From Raineyella sp044508675 (GTDB lineage Bacteria; Actinomycetota; Actinomycetes; Propionibacteriales; Propionibacteriaceae), in assembly GCA_044508675.1 (NCBI GenBank), contig JBIQHF010000004.1, forward strand, positions 62,001 to 126,000: a stretch of DNA of 64,000 nt. The letters run 5' to 3'. Below the pieces are notes generated by a model. That model was not told the origin of the DNA. It was given only the letters and a program-made list of their open reading frames with translations, and did not search any database. The position numbers and the translations under genes are program-made. Of this stretch, positions 21,298-28,931 are shown piece by piece (positions within the stretch are counted from its first letter, which is position 1; the number at the start of each line of letters is the position of its first letter).

Positions 21298-22874
21298 TGA
21301 ATCCCGTCTTGAACTACGGCGCACTGCTGACGGCGATCCTGCCCATCGTCATCGTGTTCGCCGGGGCATCCCTCAGCCTGCTCGCTGAGGCGGTCCTGCC
21401 GCGCAAGCAGCGGTGGGGAACGCAGATCGCCCTGTCCCTGGTGATCCTGCTCGGGGCACTGGCGGCGGCCATCTGGATGTGGGCGAACCCCACCACGCTG
21501 GCCAAGGACCAGACGGCCATGGTGATGGTCGATCCGCCCGCGCTCGGCCTATGGATGCTGCTGCTCGTCTTCGGGGCGATGTCGGTGCTGCTGTTCGCTG
21601 AGCGCGAGGTGTACGGAGGCGTGAGCGCCTTCACCCCGTCCGGGGCAGCGATCCCGGGCTCTCACGAGGAGCGGGCCGCCACGGCGGCCCACCACGAGCA
21701 CACCGAGGTCTTCACCCTCCTACTGTTCTCGATCAGCGGCATGATGCTGTTCCTGGCCGCCGACGACTTGCTGATGATGTTCGTGGCACTGGAGATCATG
21801 TCGCTGCCGCTGTACCTGATGTCGGGCCTGGCGCGCCGTCGCCGGCTGCTCAGCCAGGAGGCCGCGCTGAAGTACTTCCTGCTGGGCGCGTTCGCCTCGG
21901 CGTTCTTCCTGTTCGGCATCGCCCTGGTCTTCGCCTACGCCGGGTCCTTCCAGCTGGCCGCGATCAACTCGTTGGTCGGCGCCAGCCCGGTCGGCGAGCC
22001 GGTCCTGATCGCCGGTCTGCTGCTGATGCTGGTCGGCCTGTTGTTCAAGGTCGGCATCGCGCCGTTCCACAACTGGGTGCCCGACGTCTACACCGGCGCC
22101 CCGACCCCGGTGACCGCCTTCATGGCGGTCTGCACCAAGATCGCCGCCGTCGGTGGCCTGATGCGCGTGCTCTACGTCGCCTTCGGCGCGGAGCGCTGGA
22201 ACTGGCAGCCGGTACTGGCGGTCGTCGCCATCATCACGATGGTTGTCGGTGCCGTCATCGGTCTGGCCCAGACCGACATCAAGCGGCTGCTCGCGTACTC
22301 CTCGATCACCCACGCCGGCTACATCCTCGTCGGCGTGGCCGGTGCGGCCCAGCTCGCCAGCGGGGTCACCGGGTTCTCATCGGTGTCGTCCGCGTCGTTC
22401 TACCTGCTGACGTACGGCGTGGCGACGATCCCTGCGTTCGCGATGCTCACCATGGTTCGGGACAACGGCGCCGAGGTCACCCAGCTGTCCGGTTGGGCCG
22501 GCCTGGGGCGCAAGAACCCCGTCTTCGGTGTGGTGATGGCGGTGTTCATGCTCAGCTTCGCCGGGATCCCGCTGACCGCCGGATTCATGGGCAAGTGGGC
22601 CGTCTTCGCCGCCGCTTTCCAGGGTGGCTGGGGCTGGCTGGCCCTGGTCGGCGTGTTGCTGAGCCTGGTCGCGGCCGTCTACTACCTGCGGGTCATCGTG
22701 ATCATGTTCTTCCGCGAACCGATCGAGGGTCCCGAGGTCGTCGACACCTCGGTCGCCACGCTCATCGTGGTCGTCCTGGGACTGGTCGGCACCGTGCTGC
22801 TGGGCATCATCCCGGGTCCGGCCATGACGTTCTTCCAGCAGGCCGGTGAGTTCCTGCGGCTGGGTATGATGTGA
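21297..22874 (+). CDS. nuoN: NADH-quinone oxidoreductase subunit N
   Basis: Third antiporter-like subunit (525 residues), lying next to the NuoJ/K/A region of the membrane arm. Motifs include FVALEIMSLPLYLMSGLARR, LLFKVGIAPFHNWVPDVY, TPVTAFMAVCTKIAAV and LLAYSSITHAGYILVG. Starts with a one-base overlap to the nuoM stop and overlaps the next gene by GTGA, tying the polyprenyl synthase to the nuo transcript. Confidence 0.96.
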   Translation: MNPVLNYGALLTAILPIVIVFAGASLSLLAEAVLPRKQRWGTQIALSLVILLGALAAAIWMWANPTTLAKDQTAMVMVDPPALGLWMLLLVFGAMSVLLFAEREVYGGVSAFTPSGAAIPGSHEERAATAAHHEHTEVFTLLLFSISGMMLFLAADDLLMMFVALEIMSLPLYLMSGLARRRRLLSQEAALKYFLLGAFASAFFLFGIALVFAYAGSFQLAAINSLVGASPVGEPVLIAGLLLMLVGLLFKVGIAPFHNWVPDVYTGAPTPVTAFMAVCTKIAAVGGLMRVLYVAFGAERWNWQPVLAVVAIITMVVGAVIGLAQTDIKRLLAYSSITHAGYILVGVAGAAQLASGVTGFSSVSSASFYLLTYGVATIPAFAMLTMVRDNGAEVTQLSGWAGLGRKNPVFGVVMAVFMLSFAGIPLTAGFMGKWAVFAAAFQGGWGWLALVGVLLSLVAAVYYLRVIVIMFFREPIEGPEVVDTSVATLIVVVLGLVGTVLLGIIPGPAMTFFQQAGEFLRLGMM

Positions 22875-23866
22875 CGCCTGTGAGCGCTGAACCTGCCCCC
22901 AAGACCCGCGATGACTTCGAAGCGTACGTCCGTGGTCGGCTCGACGTGGTCGAGTCCGCCCTCGAGGACGCTGCGACCGGCCGGATGCCGTTCGTCACCG
23001 AAGCCGCGCGGCACGTCATCGCTGCCGGCGGCAAGCGATTCCGGCCGCTGCTGGTCGTGCTGTCCTCCGCACTCGGGACCCCGCGATCGGAGGACGACCT
23101 CACCAAGGCGTCCCTGGTGATGGAGCTGACCCACGTGGCCAGCCTCTACCACGACGACGTCATGGACGAGGCCGACATCCGGCGCGGTGCCCCGAGTGCG
23201 AACAGCATGTGGGACAACACCGTGGCGATCCTGGTCGGTGACTTCCTGTTCGCCCGGGCCTCCGATCTGGTCGCCGATCTCGGTGTCGAGTTCGTCCAGC
23301 TCCAGGCGCGGACCTTCGCCCGCCTGGTCCAGGGCCAGATCGCCGAGACCGTCGGCCCGGCCGAGGGAGAGGACCCGCTGGAGGCCTACCTCCGGGTCAT
23401 TGCGGACAAGACCGGTTCCCTGATCGCTGCCTCGACGATGTTCGGCGGCATGGTCGCCGGGCTGGACACCGACCGGATCCGGGCGCTGGAGGCCTACGGC
23501 GAGGAGCTGGGCGTGGTCTTCCAGCTCAGCGACGACGTGATCGACGTGACCTCCGACTCCACCGGCAAGACGCCGGGGACCGACCTGCGCGAGGGTGTGG
23601 CGACCCTGCCCACCCTGCTGCTCGCCGAGCACGACGACCCGGAGTCCCGCGAGCTGCTGGCCACCATCCGGGGCGACCTGAGCGACCCGGATGCCTTCGC
23701 CGATGCGCTCGCCCGGCTGCGGGCCCACCCAGTGATCGGGCAGGCCCGCCGGGAGATCACCCGACGGGCCGAGGTTGCCCGCGGGCACCTGGCGGCGCTG
23801 CCGGACGGCATGGCGCGCGAGGCCCTGTCCGAGCTGTGCGACACGGTGGTGAGTCGCTCCGCCTGA
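22871..23866 (+). CDS. Long-chain polyprenyl diphosphate synthase (probable menaquinone side chain)
   Basis: Head-to-tail prenyltransferase of 331 residues that elongates allylic diphosphates with isopentenyl diphosphate. Both aspartate-rich motifs are intact: LYHDDVMDEADIRRG (FARM) and FQLSDDVIDVTSD followed by GKTPGTDLREG (SARM), plus the substrate-binding GGKRFRPLLV. Chain length cannot be read reliably, but location at the end of the nuo operon, with men genes near, makes the menaquinone isoprenoid tail the likely product. The start is a GTG overlapping the nuoN stop; a GTG three codons later is possible. A near-perfect palindrome begins about 40 nt after the stop and may also terminate this transcript. 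Confidence 0.9.
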   Translation: MTPVSAEPAPKTRDDFEAYVRGRLDVVESALEDAATGRMPFVTEAARHVIAAGGKRFRPLLVVLSSALGTPRSEDDLTKASLVMELTHVASLYHDDVMDEADIRRGAPSANSMWDNTVAILVGDFLFARASDLVADLGVEFVQLQARTFARLVQGQIAETVGPAEGEDPLEAYLRVIADKTGSLIAASTMFGGMVAGLDTDRIRALEAYGEELGVVFQLSDDVIDVTSDSTGKTPGTDLREGVATLPTLLLAEHDDPESRELLATIRGDLSDPDAFADALARLRAHPVIGQARREITRRAEVARGHLAALPDGMAREALSELCDTVVSRSA

Positions 23867-23908
23867 CCGGCGAGAGACCGGACGGGCCGGGACCGGATCA
23901 GCTGCGGG

Positions 23909-23948
23909 ACAGGGGAATCTCTGAGCGATCGCTCAGGGATTCCCCTGT
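23909..23948. promoter_or_regulatory. 40-bp near-perfect palindrome: putative metal-regulator operator over the cbiM promoter
   Basis: Outer arms ACAGGGGAATC and GATTCCCCTGT are exact reverse complements and flank the perfect 16-mer CTGAGCGATCGCTCAG; the only non-Watson-Crick position is one T/G pair between them. The right arm covers the place where a -35 box would lie for the TAGACT -10 box at 23957. A bound repressor would block polymerase, and the operon itself encodes an ArsR-type regulator, so autoregulation is the natural inference. The TGA...TCA core has the general look of ArsR/SmtB sites. As RNA it would form a strong hairpin, so it may double as terminator of the nuo transcript, though no T-run follows. 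Confidence 0.65.
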
Positions 23949-23956
23949 GTCGTGGT

Positions 23957-23962
23957 TAGACT
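23957..23962 (+). promoter_or_regulatory. Leaderless promoter -10 box of the cbiMQO operon
   Basis: TAGACT ends 6 nt before the cbiM ATG with no Shine-Dalgarno between them. It lies 8 nt downstream of the 40-bp palindrome. Confidence 0.65.
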
Positions 23963-23968
23963 TCCGGC

Positions 23969-25045
23969 ATGCACGTACCCGACGGGTTCCTGGGTGCTCC
24001 GGCCTCGATAACCACCGGCATCGTCGCCGCGGCGACCAGCGCTGTCGCGCTGCGACGCTCGCGCAACGAGCTGCAGCAGACCGGGCCGGCCCGGGCCGGG
24101 CTGACCGCTGCCTTCGTGTTCGCCGCCCAGATGGTGAATTTCCCGGTCGGCGCGGGCACGTCCGGGCACCTGATCGGCGCTGCCCTGGCGGCTGCACTGG
24201 TCGGGCCGTGGACCGCGGTGCTCACCATGGCCTGCGTCCTGGTGGTGCAGGCCCTGGTCTTTGCCGACGGCGGCGTGACCGCCCTGGGCACCAATATCCT
24301 GCTGCTCGGCCCGATCCCCATCCTTGCCGCCACCCTGGTCTCGCGTACCGTCCTCGCCGCCGCCCGGTCGCGCCGCGCCCTGGTCGCCCCTGCGGCCGGG
24401 ATCGGCGCCTTCGTCTCCGTCCCCGTGGCCGCCCTCACCTTCTCCGGGCTGTACGCCCTCGGCGGTGCCGTCGAGGTCCCGCTCGGGATGCTCACCGCCG
24501 CCATGACCGGCACCCACCTCCTGATCGGTGTCGGTGAGGGCCTGATCACCGCCGCCGTGATCGGCGCGGTGATGGCCGCCCGGCCCGACCTGGTCCAGCT
24601 GTGGAGCTCGCGGGCCCCGGCCCCCGCCCTGCTCGTCACCGACGCCGACGGGCGGACGGTCGAGGTCCCGGCCGACCCCGTGGCGGACCGTCCGCTCGGC
24701 GCCGGCCGGTACCGACTCGGCCACCGGGCCCTGCTGGTCGGTCTCGGCGTGACCCTGGCCGTCGCCGCAGGGCTCAGCCTGCTGGCCTCGGCCTGGCCGG
24801 ACGGGCTGGAATCGGTCGCCGCGGCCCTCGGCTTCGACCGCGCCGCCCGGGAATCGGTCACTGCCGGTTCGCCACTGGCCGACTATGCGCTGCTGGGTGC
24901 CGGCGGGTTCAGCGGATCCCTGGCCGGGGTGGCCGGGGTGGCGCTGACCCTGGGGCTCGGGCTGGCCGTTGCCGGGCTGGGCACCCTGGGCCGTCGCCGT
25001 CCCCCGGTGCCCGCCGAGTCCTCGCCGCCGGAGCGCCGGCGGTGA
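23969..25045 (+). CDS. cbiM: Cobalt/nickel ECF transporter substrate-binding protein CbiM with fused PDGLE (CbiN/NikN-like) domain
   Basis: Membrane S-component that captures Co2+ or Ni2+. The protein starts MHVPDGFL, where the free N-terminus and His2 coordinate the metal in CbiM/NikM, and continues with about six hydrophobic segments including FVFAAQMVNFPVGAGTSGHL with a second conserved His. After residue ~235 a linker leads to a two-helix module with WPDGLE at residues 276-281, the signature of the PDGLE domain that replaces separate CbiN or NikN proteins. Total 358 residues. The start is fixed by the conserved MHVPDG and by TAGACT six nt upstream. No cobalamin riboswitch fits in the 100-nt gap upstream. 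Metal preference (Co or Ni) cannot be decided from sequence. Confidence 0.92.
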   Translation: MHVPDGFLGAPASITTGIVAAATSAVALRRSRNELQQTGPARAGLTAAFVFAAQMVNFPVGAGTSGHLIGAALAAALVGPWTAVLTMACVLVVQALVFADGGVTALGTNILLLGPIPILAATLVSRTVLAAARSRRALVAPAAGIGAFVSVPVAALTFSGLYALGGAVEVPLGMLTAAMTGTHLLIGVGEGLITAAVIGAVMAARPDLVQLWSSRAPAPALLVTDADGRTVEVPADPVADRPLGAGRYRLGHRALLVGLGVTLAVAAGLSLLASAWPDGLESVAAALGFDRAARESVTAGSPLADYALLGAGGFSGSLAGVAGVALTLGLGLAVAGLGTLGRRRPPVPAESSPPERRR

Positions 25046-25794
25046 CCACCGGTCCGGACCCGAACGGGCGGGGCATCGTCAGATGCCTGGCACCGGAGGC
25101 GAAGATCGCTGCCCTGGTCGGGTACGTCCTGCTCGTGGTGGCCACCCCGACCGCACTGTGGCCGGTGCTGGTCATCGACGCAGTCCTGCTGGCCATCGTG
25201 GTGCTGGTCGCCCGGATCCCGGCGCACTGGCTGGTGCCCCGGTTGGTCCTGGAGACCCCCGTGGTGCTCTTCGCCCTGCTGCTGCCGCTGGTCGCGACCG
25301 GACCGCGGGTCGAGGTGCTGGGCCTGACACTGTCCCGGCCCGGCCTCGAAGGGGCCGCGCTGCTGCTCACCCGGACCACCCTTGGCCTGGTCGCGGCGCT
25401 CACCCTGGTCGCGACGACCCCCGCCGACGAAGTGGTCGACGGCCTGGGCCGGCTGCGGATGCCGCGACCGATGGTGGAGATCCTCACGTTCATGGTCCGC
25501 TACCTCGGACTGGTCCGCGACGACCTGCGCCGGATGGAGGTGGCACGGGCCGCCCGCGGCGACCGCCGGGCCGGCTGGCGCCGGTGGCTGGCCGGCGCCG
25601 CCTCGGTCGGGCACCTGTTCGTCCGCAGCTACGAACGCGGCGAACGGGTCGAGCAGGCGATGCTGGCCCGCGGCTACCGGGGCTCCCTGCCGCAGTACGC
25701 CACTGCGGTCACCGGCCGGCCACGCTCCCTGCTGGCCGCGCTGCTGCCGGCGCTGGCCGCGACCGCCCTGGCCGGCGGGCTGGTGCTGCGATGA
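25042..25794 (+). CDS. cbiQ: ECF transporter transmembrane protein CbiQ (T-component)
   Basis: T-component that couples ATP hydrolysis to toppling of the CbiM subunit. The 250 residues contain about five hydrophobic segments and the two coupling motifs of EcfT proteins, visible as EVARAARGDRR and, after a short loop, EQAMLARGYRG (Ala-Arg-Gly type). Preceding family text includes LTFMVRYLGLVRDDLRRM. Translation starts at a GTG overlapping the cbiM stop (GTGA). Cobalt/nickel specificity follows from the partner genes, not from this protein. Confidence 0.9.
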   Translation: MTTGPDPNGRGIVRCLAPEAKIAALVGYVLLVVATPTALWPVLVIDAVLLAIVVLVARIPAHWLVPRLVLETPVVLFALLLPLVATGPRVEVLGLTLSRPGLEGAALLLTRTTLGLVAALTLVATTPADEVVDGLGRLRMPRPMVEILTFMVRYLGLVRDDLRRMEVARAARGDRRAGWRRWLAGAASVGHLFVRSYERGERVEQAMLARGYRGSLPQYATAVTGRPRSLLAALLPALAATALAGGLVLR

Positions 25795-26555
25795 GCGCCC
25801 CGGCACTCGAGGTCCGCGGACTCGCCTTCGCCTACCCCGACGGCCACCAGGCCCTGTTCGGGGTGGACCTGACGGTCCGGCCCGGGGAACGCGTGGCAGT
25901 GATCGGCCCCAACGGAGCGGGCAAGACGACCCTGCTGCTGCACCTGAACGGCATCCTCGGCGCTGTCGCCGGGGGCACCGGCACCGGGACCGTACGAGTC
26001 GGGGGACTGCTGCTGGAGCGCCGGAGCCTGGCCGAGATCCGCCGGCGGGTCGGCATCGTCTTCCAGGACCCCGACGACCAGCTGTTCCTGCCGACGGTCG
26101 AGCGCGACGTCGCCTTCGGGCCGGCCAACATGGACCTGCCCCGGGAGGAGATCGTCCGGCGGGTCGCCGACGCCCTGGACCGGGTCGGGATGTCCGACGT
26201 CGCCGACCGCCACCCCTCCCACCTGTCGTTCGGCCAGAAGCGCCGGGTCGCGATCGCGGGGGTGCTGGCGACCGACCCGCACGTCCTGGTCCTCGACGAA
26301 CCGTCCTCCAACCTGGACCCGCAGGCGCGCCGCGAGCTCGCCGAACTGGTGCAAGGACTGGACCAGAGCGTGCTGATGGTGACCCACGACCTGCCGTACG
26401 CCGCCCAGCTCTGCAGCCGCTGCCTGGTCCTGGACGGGGGGCGGGTCGTGGCCGATGGCCCGACCGAGGTGATCCTCGGCGACGAGCGACTCCTGGCCGC
26501 CCACCGGCTGGAGCTGCCGTACGGCTGGCGCCTGCCCGAACGCGACTGCCGATGA
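25791..26555 (+). CDS. cbiO: ECF transporter ATPase CbiO
   Basis: ATP-binding subunit of the metal ECF importer, 254 residues. Walker A is GPNGAGKTT (about 39-47), the Q-loop is VGIVFQDPDDQLFLPTVERD, the signature is LSFGQKRRVAIA and Walker B is VLVLDEPSSNLDP, with the switch His in MVTHDLPYA. The FQDPDDQLF form is characteristic of CbiO/EcfA ATPases. ATGA overlap with cbiQ. A single ATPase gene suggests a homodimer. Confidence 0.95.
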   Translation: MSAPALEVRGLAFAYPDGHQALFGVDLTVRPGERVAVIGPNGAGKTTLLLHLNGILGAVAGGTGTGTVRVGGLLLERRSLAEIRRRVGIVFQDPDDQLFLPTVERDVAFGPANMDLPREEIVRRVADALDRVGMSDVADRHPSHLSFGQKRRVAIAGVLATDPHVLVLDEPSSNLDPQARRELAELVQGLDQSVLMVTHDLPYAAQLCSRCLVLDGGRVVADGPTEVILGDERLLAAHRLELPYGWRLPERDCR

Positions 26556-26866
26556 GCCGGCCGGGTACCGGTCCGCTGCCGATCCCGACCGACGACCTCG
26601 AGGCCTGGGCCGGCCGCTTCGACCTGCTCGGCGACCCGACCCGGCTGCGGCTGCTGTCGCACATGCACCGCCACCCCGGCGCGCCGGTCAGTGACCTGGC
26701 CACGGCCGCCGGGATCAGCCAGGCGACGGCCTCCCAGTCCCTGAAGGTGCTGCGCCGCCAGGGCTGGGTGCAGGCCACCAGGGACGGGCGCTGGATGCGC
26801 TATACGCTGGTCGACGAGATGGCCCACCGCGTGTTGCACCTGATGGGCCACCACCACGAGGACTGA
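26552..26866 (+). CDS. ArsR/SmtB-family metalloregulator with His-rich C-terminal helix
   Basis: Winged-helix repressor of 104 residues, last gene of the cbiMQO operon (ATGA overlap with cbiO). The start of the fold is FDLLGDPTRLRLLSHM, the recognition region is LATAAGISQATASQSLKVL and the wing is VQATRDGRWMRYTL. There is no Cys, so it is not an arsenic-type sensor. The C-terminal helix has Asp88, His92, His96 and His100 at four-residue intervals, ending in a HHHED tail; these face one side of the helix where alpha-5 metal sites of SmtB, CzrA and NmtR lie, although the spacing is not that of those proteins. Inference: senses Ni2+ or Co2+ and represses its own operon through the palindrome at 23909-23948. 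Confidence 0.85.
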   Translation: MSRPGTGPLPIPTDDLEAWAGRFDLLGDPTRLRLLSHMHRHPGAPVSDLATAAGISQATASQSLKVLRRQGWVQATRDGRWMRYTLVDEMAHRVLHLMGHHHED

Positions 26867-26867
26867 A

Positions 26868-26895
26868 CGGCCCGGGTCGGCACTGGCCCGGGCCG
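26868..26895. terminator. Bidirectional hairpin between the arsR and M13 peptidase genes
   Basis: CGGCCCGGG and CCCGGGCCG are exact complements separated by 10 nt in the gap between two convergent genes. There is no T-run, as is common for actinobacterial terminators. Confidence 0.6.
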
Positions 26896-26902
26896 CAGTG
26901 TC

Positions 26903-28909
26903 TCACCAGATGTGCACCCGCTCCTGGGGCGCCAGCCACATGGCATCACCTTCCCGGGTGCCGAACGTGGTGTGGAAGGCATCCACGTTCTTCAGCGTCT
27001 GGTTGCAGCGGAACTCCGCCGGGGCGTGCGGGTCGGTGGCCAGGCGCTGCTTCACCGTCTCCGGTCGGGTCTTCTGCTGCCAGATCCGGCCGAAGTTCAT
27101 GAAGAAGCGCTCGGCTCCGGTCAGCCCGTCGATCGGCTCCGGATCCGCCACCTCTCCGCTGTCCGGGTCGGTGAGTGTGATCTGCCACGCGTCGTACGCG
27201 ATCGAGACCCCGCCGAGGTCGCCGATGTTCTCCCCGATGGTCAGCGCACCGTTCACGGTCTGGCCGTCGGCGCCCTCCGGGGACAGGCCCTCGTACTGGG
27301 CGACCAGCGCCTTCGTACGATCCTCGAAGGCCGCCCGGTCGGCGTCGGTCCACCAGTTGCGCAGCCGACCGTCGCCGTCGGCGGTGGAGCCCTGGTCGTC
27401 GAAGCCGTGGCCGATCTCGTGGCCGATCACCGCCCCGATGCCACCGAAGTTGACCGCGTCGTCGGCCTGCGGGTCGAAGAACGGCGGCTGCAGGATCGCG
27501 GCCGGGAAGACGATCTCGTTGCGCAGCGGGTGGTAGTAGGCGTTGACCGTCTGCGGGGTCATGAACCACTCGTCCGGGTCGATCGGGCCGCCGAGCTTGG
27601 CCAGGTCGCGGTCGGTCTCGAACTCGGCCGAGCGGCGGACGTTCCCGATCAGGTCACCAGGCCGGACCTCCAGCGCCGAGTAGTCGATCCACTTGCCCGG
27701 ATAGCCGATCTTCGGGGTGAACTTCGCGAGCTTGTCGAGCGCCTCGGTGCGGGTCGCCTCGGTCATCCAATCCAGGGCACCGATCGAGCGGCGGTAGGCC
27801 TCCAGGAGGTGCGCGACCAACTCGTCGCAGCGCTCCTTCGCCGCCGGCGGGAAGTACTGGTCGACGTAGAGGCGTCCGACCGCCTCGCCGAGACAGCCCT
27901 CGACCAGGGCGACGCCGCGCTTCCAGCGCGGCTTGATCGTCGGGGTGCCGGACAGGGTGGTGCCGTAGAAGGCGAAGTGCTCCAGCGCGAACGCGTCCGA
28001 CAGGTAGGGGGCGCTGCCGTTCAGCAGCCGCCACCGGGCCCAGGAGCGCCACTGCGGGAGCCGGTCGGTGACGAACAGCACGGCGACCTCGTCCAGGTAG
28101 GACGGCTGGGACTCGATCAGCTTGCTGGTCCGCTCCGGATCCACGCCGACCGCCTCGAGATAGGCCCGCAGGTCGAGGTCCGGGTTGATCGCGGCGACCC
28201 GCCCGACCAGGTCGGCGAGGTCGATCGGGTTGTAGGAGGCGAGCATGTCACGGCGGCGCACCTTGTCCCAGTGGCAGGCGGCGACCGCCGTCTCCAGGGC
28301 CATCACCGCCTCGGCCTGGTCGCGGGCCGCGGCCAGGCCGGCCAGGTCGAACATCCGCTCCATGTGGTCGACGTACGCCGCCCGGATCTGCGCGTACTGG
28401 TCCAGGCGGTAGTACTCCTCGTCGGGCAGCCCGAGACCGCCCTGGCTGGTGAACAGGGCGTACGACTCCGGGGCGCCGGGGTCCGCATCGATGCCGGCAT
28501 AGAGGAAGGTCCCCAGGCCACGACGGGCGTTCCCGCCCAGGTGCCGGACAAGGGTGGCGATGTCGTCGATCGCGTCGATCGCGGCCAGGTCGTCGGCGAG
28601 CGGGGTGACACCGAGCCGCTCGATCGTCGCGGTGTCCATGAAGCTGGCGTACAGGCCGGCGATCCGGTCGGCGTCGGTCGGGTCGCCGTCGTGCGGCTCG
28701 GGAGTGCCCAGTCCGGTGACGATGTCGCGGACCGCCTCCTCGGAGCGGTCCCGCAGCTCGCTGAAGGCGCCGGTCAGCGGCTTGTCGTCGGGGATGGTCG
28801 CCCGCTCCAGCCAGCTCCCGTTGACGTGCCGGTAGAAGTCCGCGCGCGGCGAGACCCCCTGGTCGACGGCGGTCAGGTCCAGAGCGACGTGCATCTCCTC
28901 AACTGTCAT
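26903..28909 (-). CDS. M13 (neprilysin/PepO) family zinc metallopeptidase
   Basis: Zinc endopeptidase of 668 residues. The active site is intact: VIGHEIGHGFDDQG with HEIGH at residues 497-501, the third zinc ligand and its Asp partner in TIGENIGDLGG, and the substrate-binding NAYYHPLRNEIVFPAA. The C-terminus DAMWLAPQERVHIW is the usual end of the family. No signal peptide is visible, so the enzyme is probably cytoplasmic, as for many bacterial PepO-like proteins. The start at ATG 28909 is supported by TACGAT on the minus strand six nt upstream; an ATG five codons later has GAGGAG immediately against it, too close to act. Role probably peptide degradation; substrate unknown. Confidence 0.93.
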   Translation of the reverse strand: MTVEEMHVALDLTAVDQGVSPRADFYRHVNGSWLERATIPDDKPLTGAFSELRDRSEEAVRDIVTGLGTPEPHDGDPTDADRIAGLYASFMDTATIERLGVTPLADDLAAIDAIDDIATLVRHLGGNARRGLGTFLYAGIDADPGAPESYALFTSQGGLGLPDEEYYRLDQYAQIRAAYVDHMERMFDLAGLAAARDQAEAVMALETAVAACHWDKVRRRDMLASYNPIDLADLVGRVAAINPDLDLRAYLEAVGVDPERTSKLIESQPSYLDEVAVLFVTDRLPQWRSWARWRLLNGSAPYLSDAFALEHFAFYGTTLSGTPTIKPRWKRGVALVEGCLGEAVGRLYVDQYFPPAAKERCDELVAHLLEAYRRSIGALDWMTEATRTEALDKLAKFTPKIGYPGKWIDYSALEVRPGDLIGNVRRSAEFETDRDLAKLGGPIDPDEWFMTPQTVNAYYHPLRNEIVFPAAILQPPFFDPQADDAVNFGGIGAVIGHEIGHGFDDQGSTADGDGRLRNWWTDADRAAFEDRTKALVAQYEGLSPEGADGQTVNGALTIGENIGDLGGVSIAYDAWQITLTDPDSGEVADPEPIDGLTGAERFFMNFGRIWQQKTRPETVKQRLATDPHAPAEFRCNQTLKNVDAFHTTFGTREGDAMWLAPQERVHIW

Positions 28910-28915
28910 GGCCCG

Positions 28916-28921
28916 ATCGTA
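28916..28921 (-). promoter_or_regulatory. Leaderless promoter -10 box of the M13 peptidase gene
   Basis: Minus-strand TACGAT ends six nt before the ATG at 28909 and no Shine-Dalgarno is present. Confidence 0.55.
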
Positions 28922-28931
28922 GTGGGCCGGG

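Noticed and set aside
23867..23968. Cobalamin riboswitch before cbiM
   Set aside because: The gap is about 100 nt, mostly occupied by the palindrome, and no B12-box-like sequence is present.
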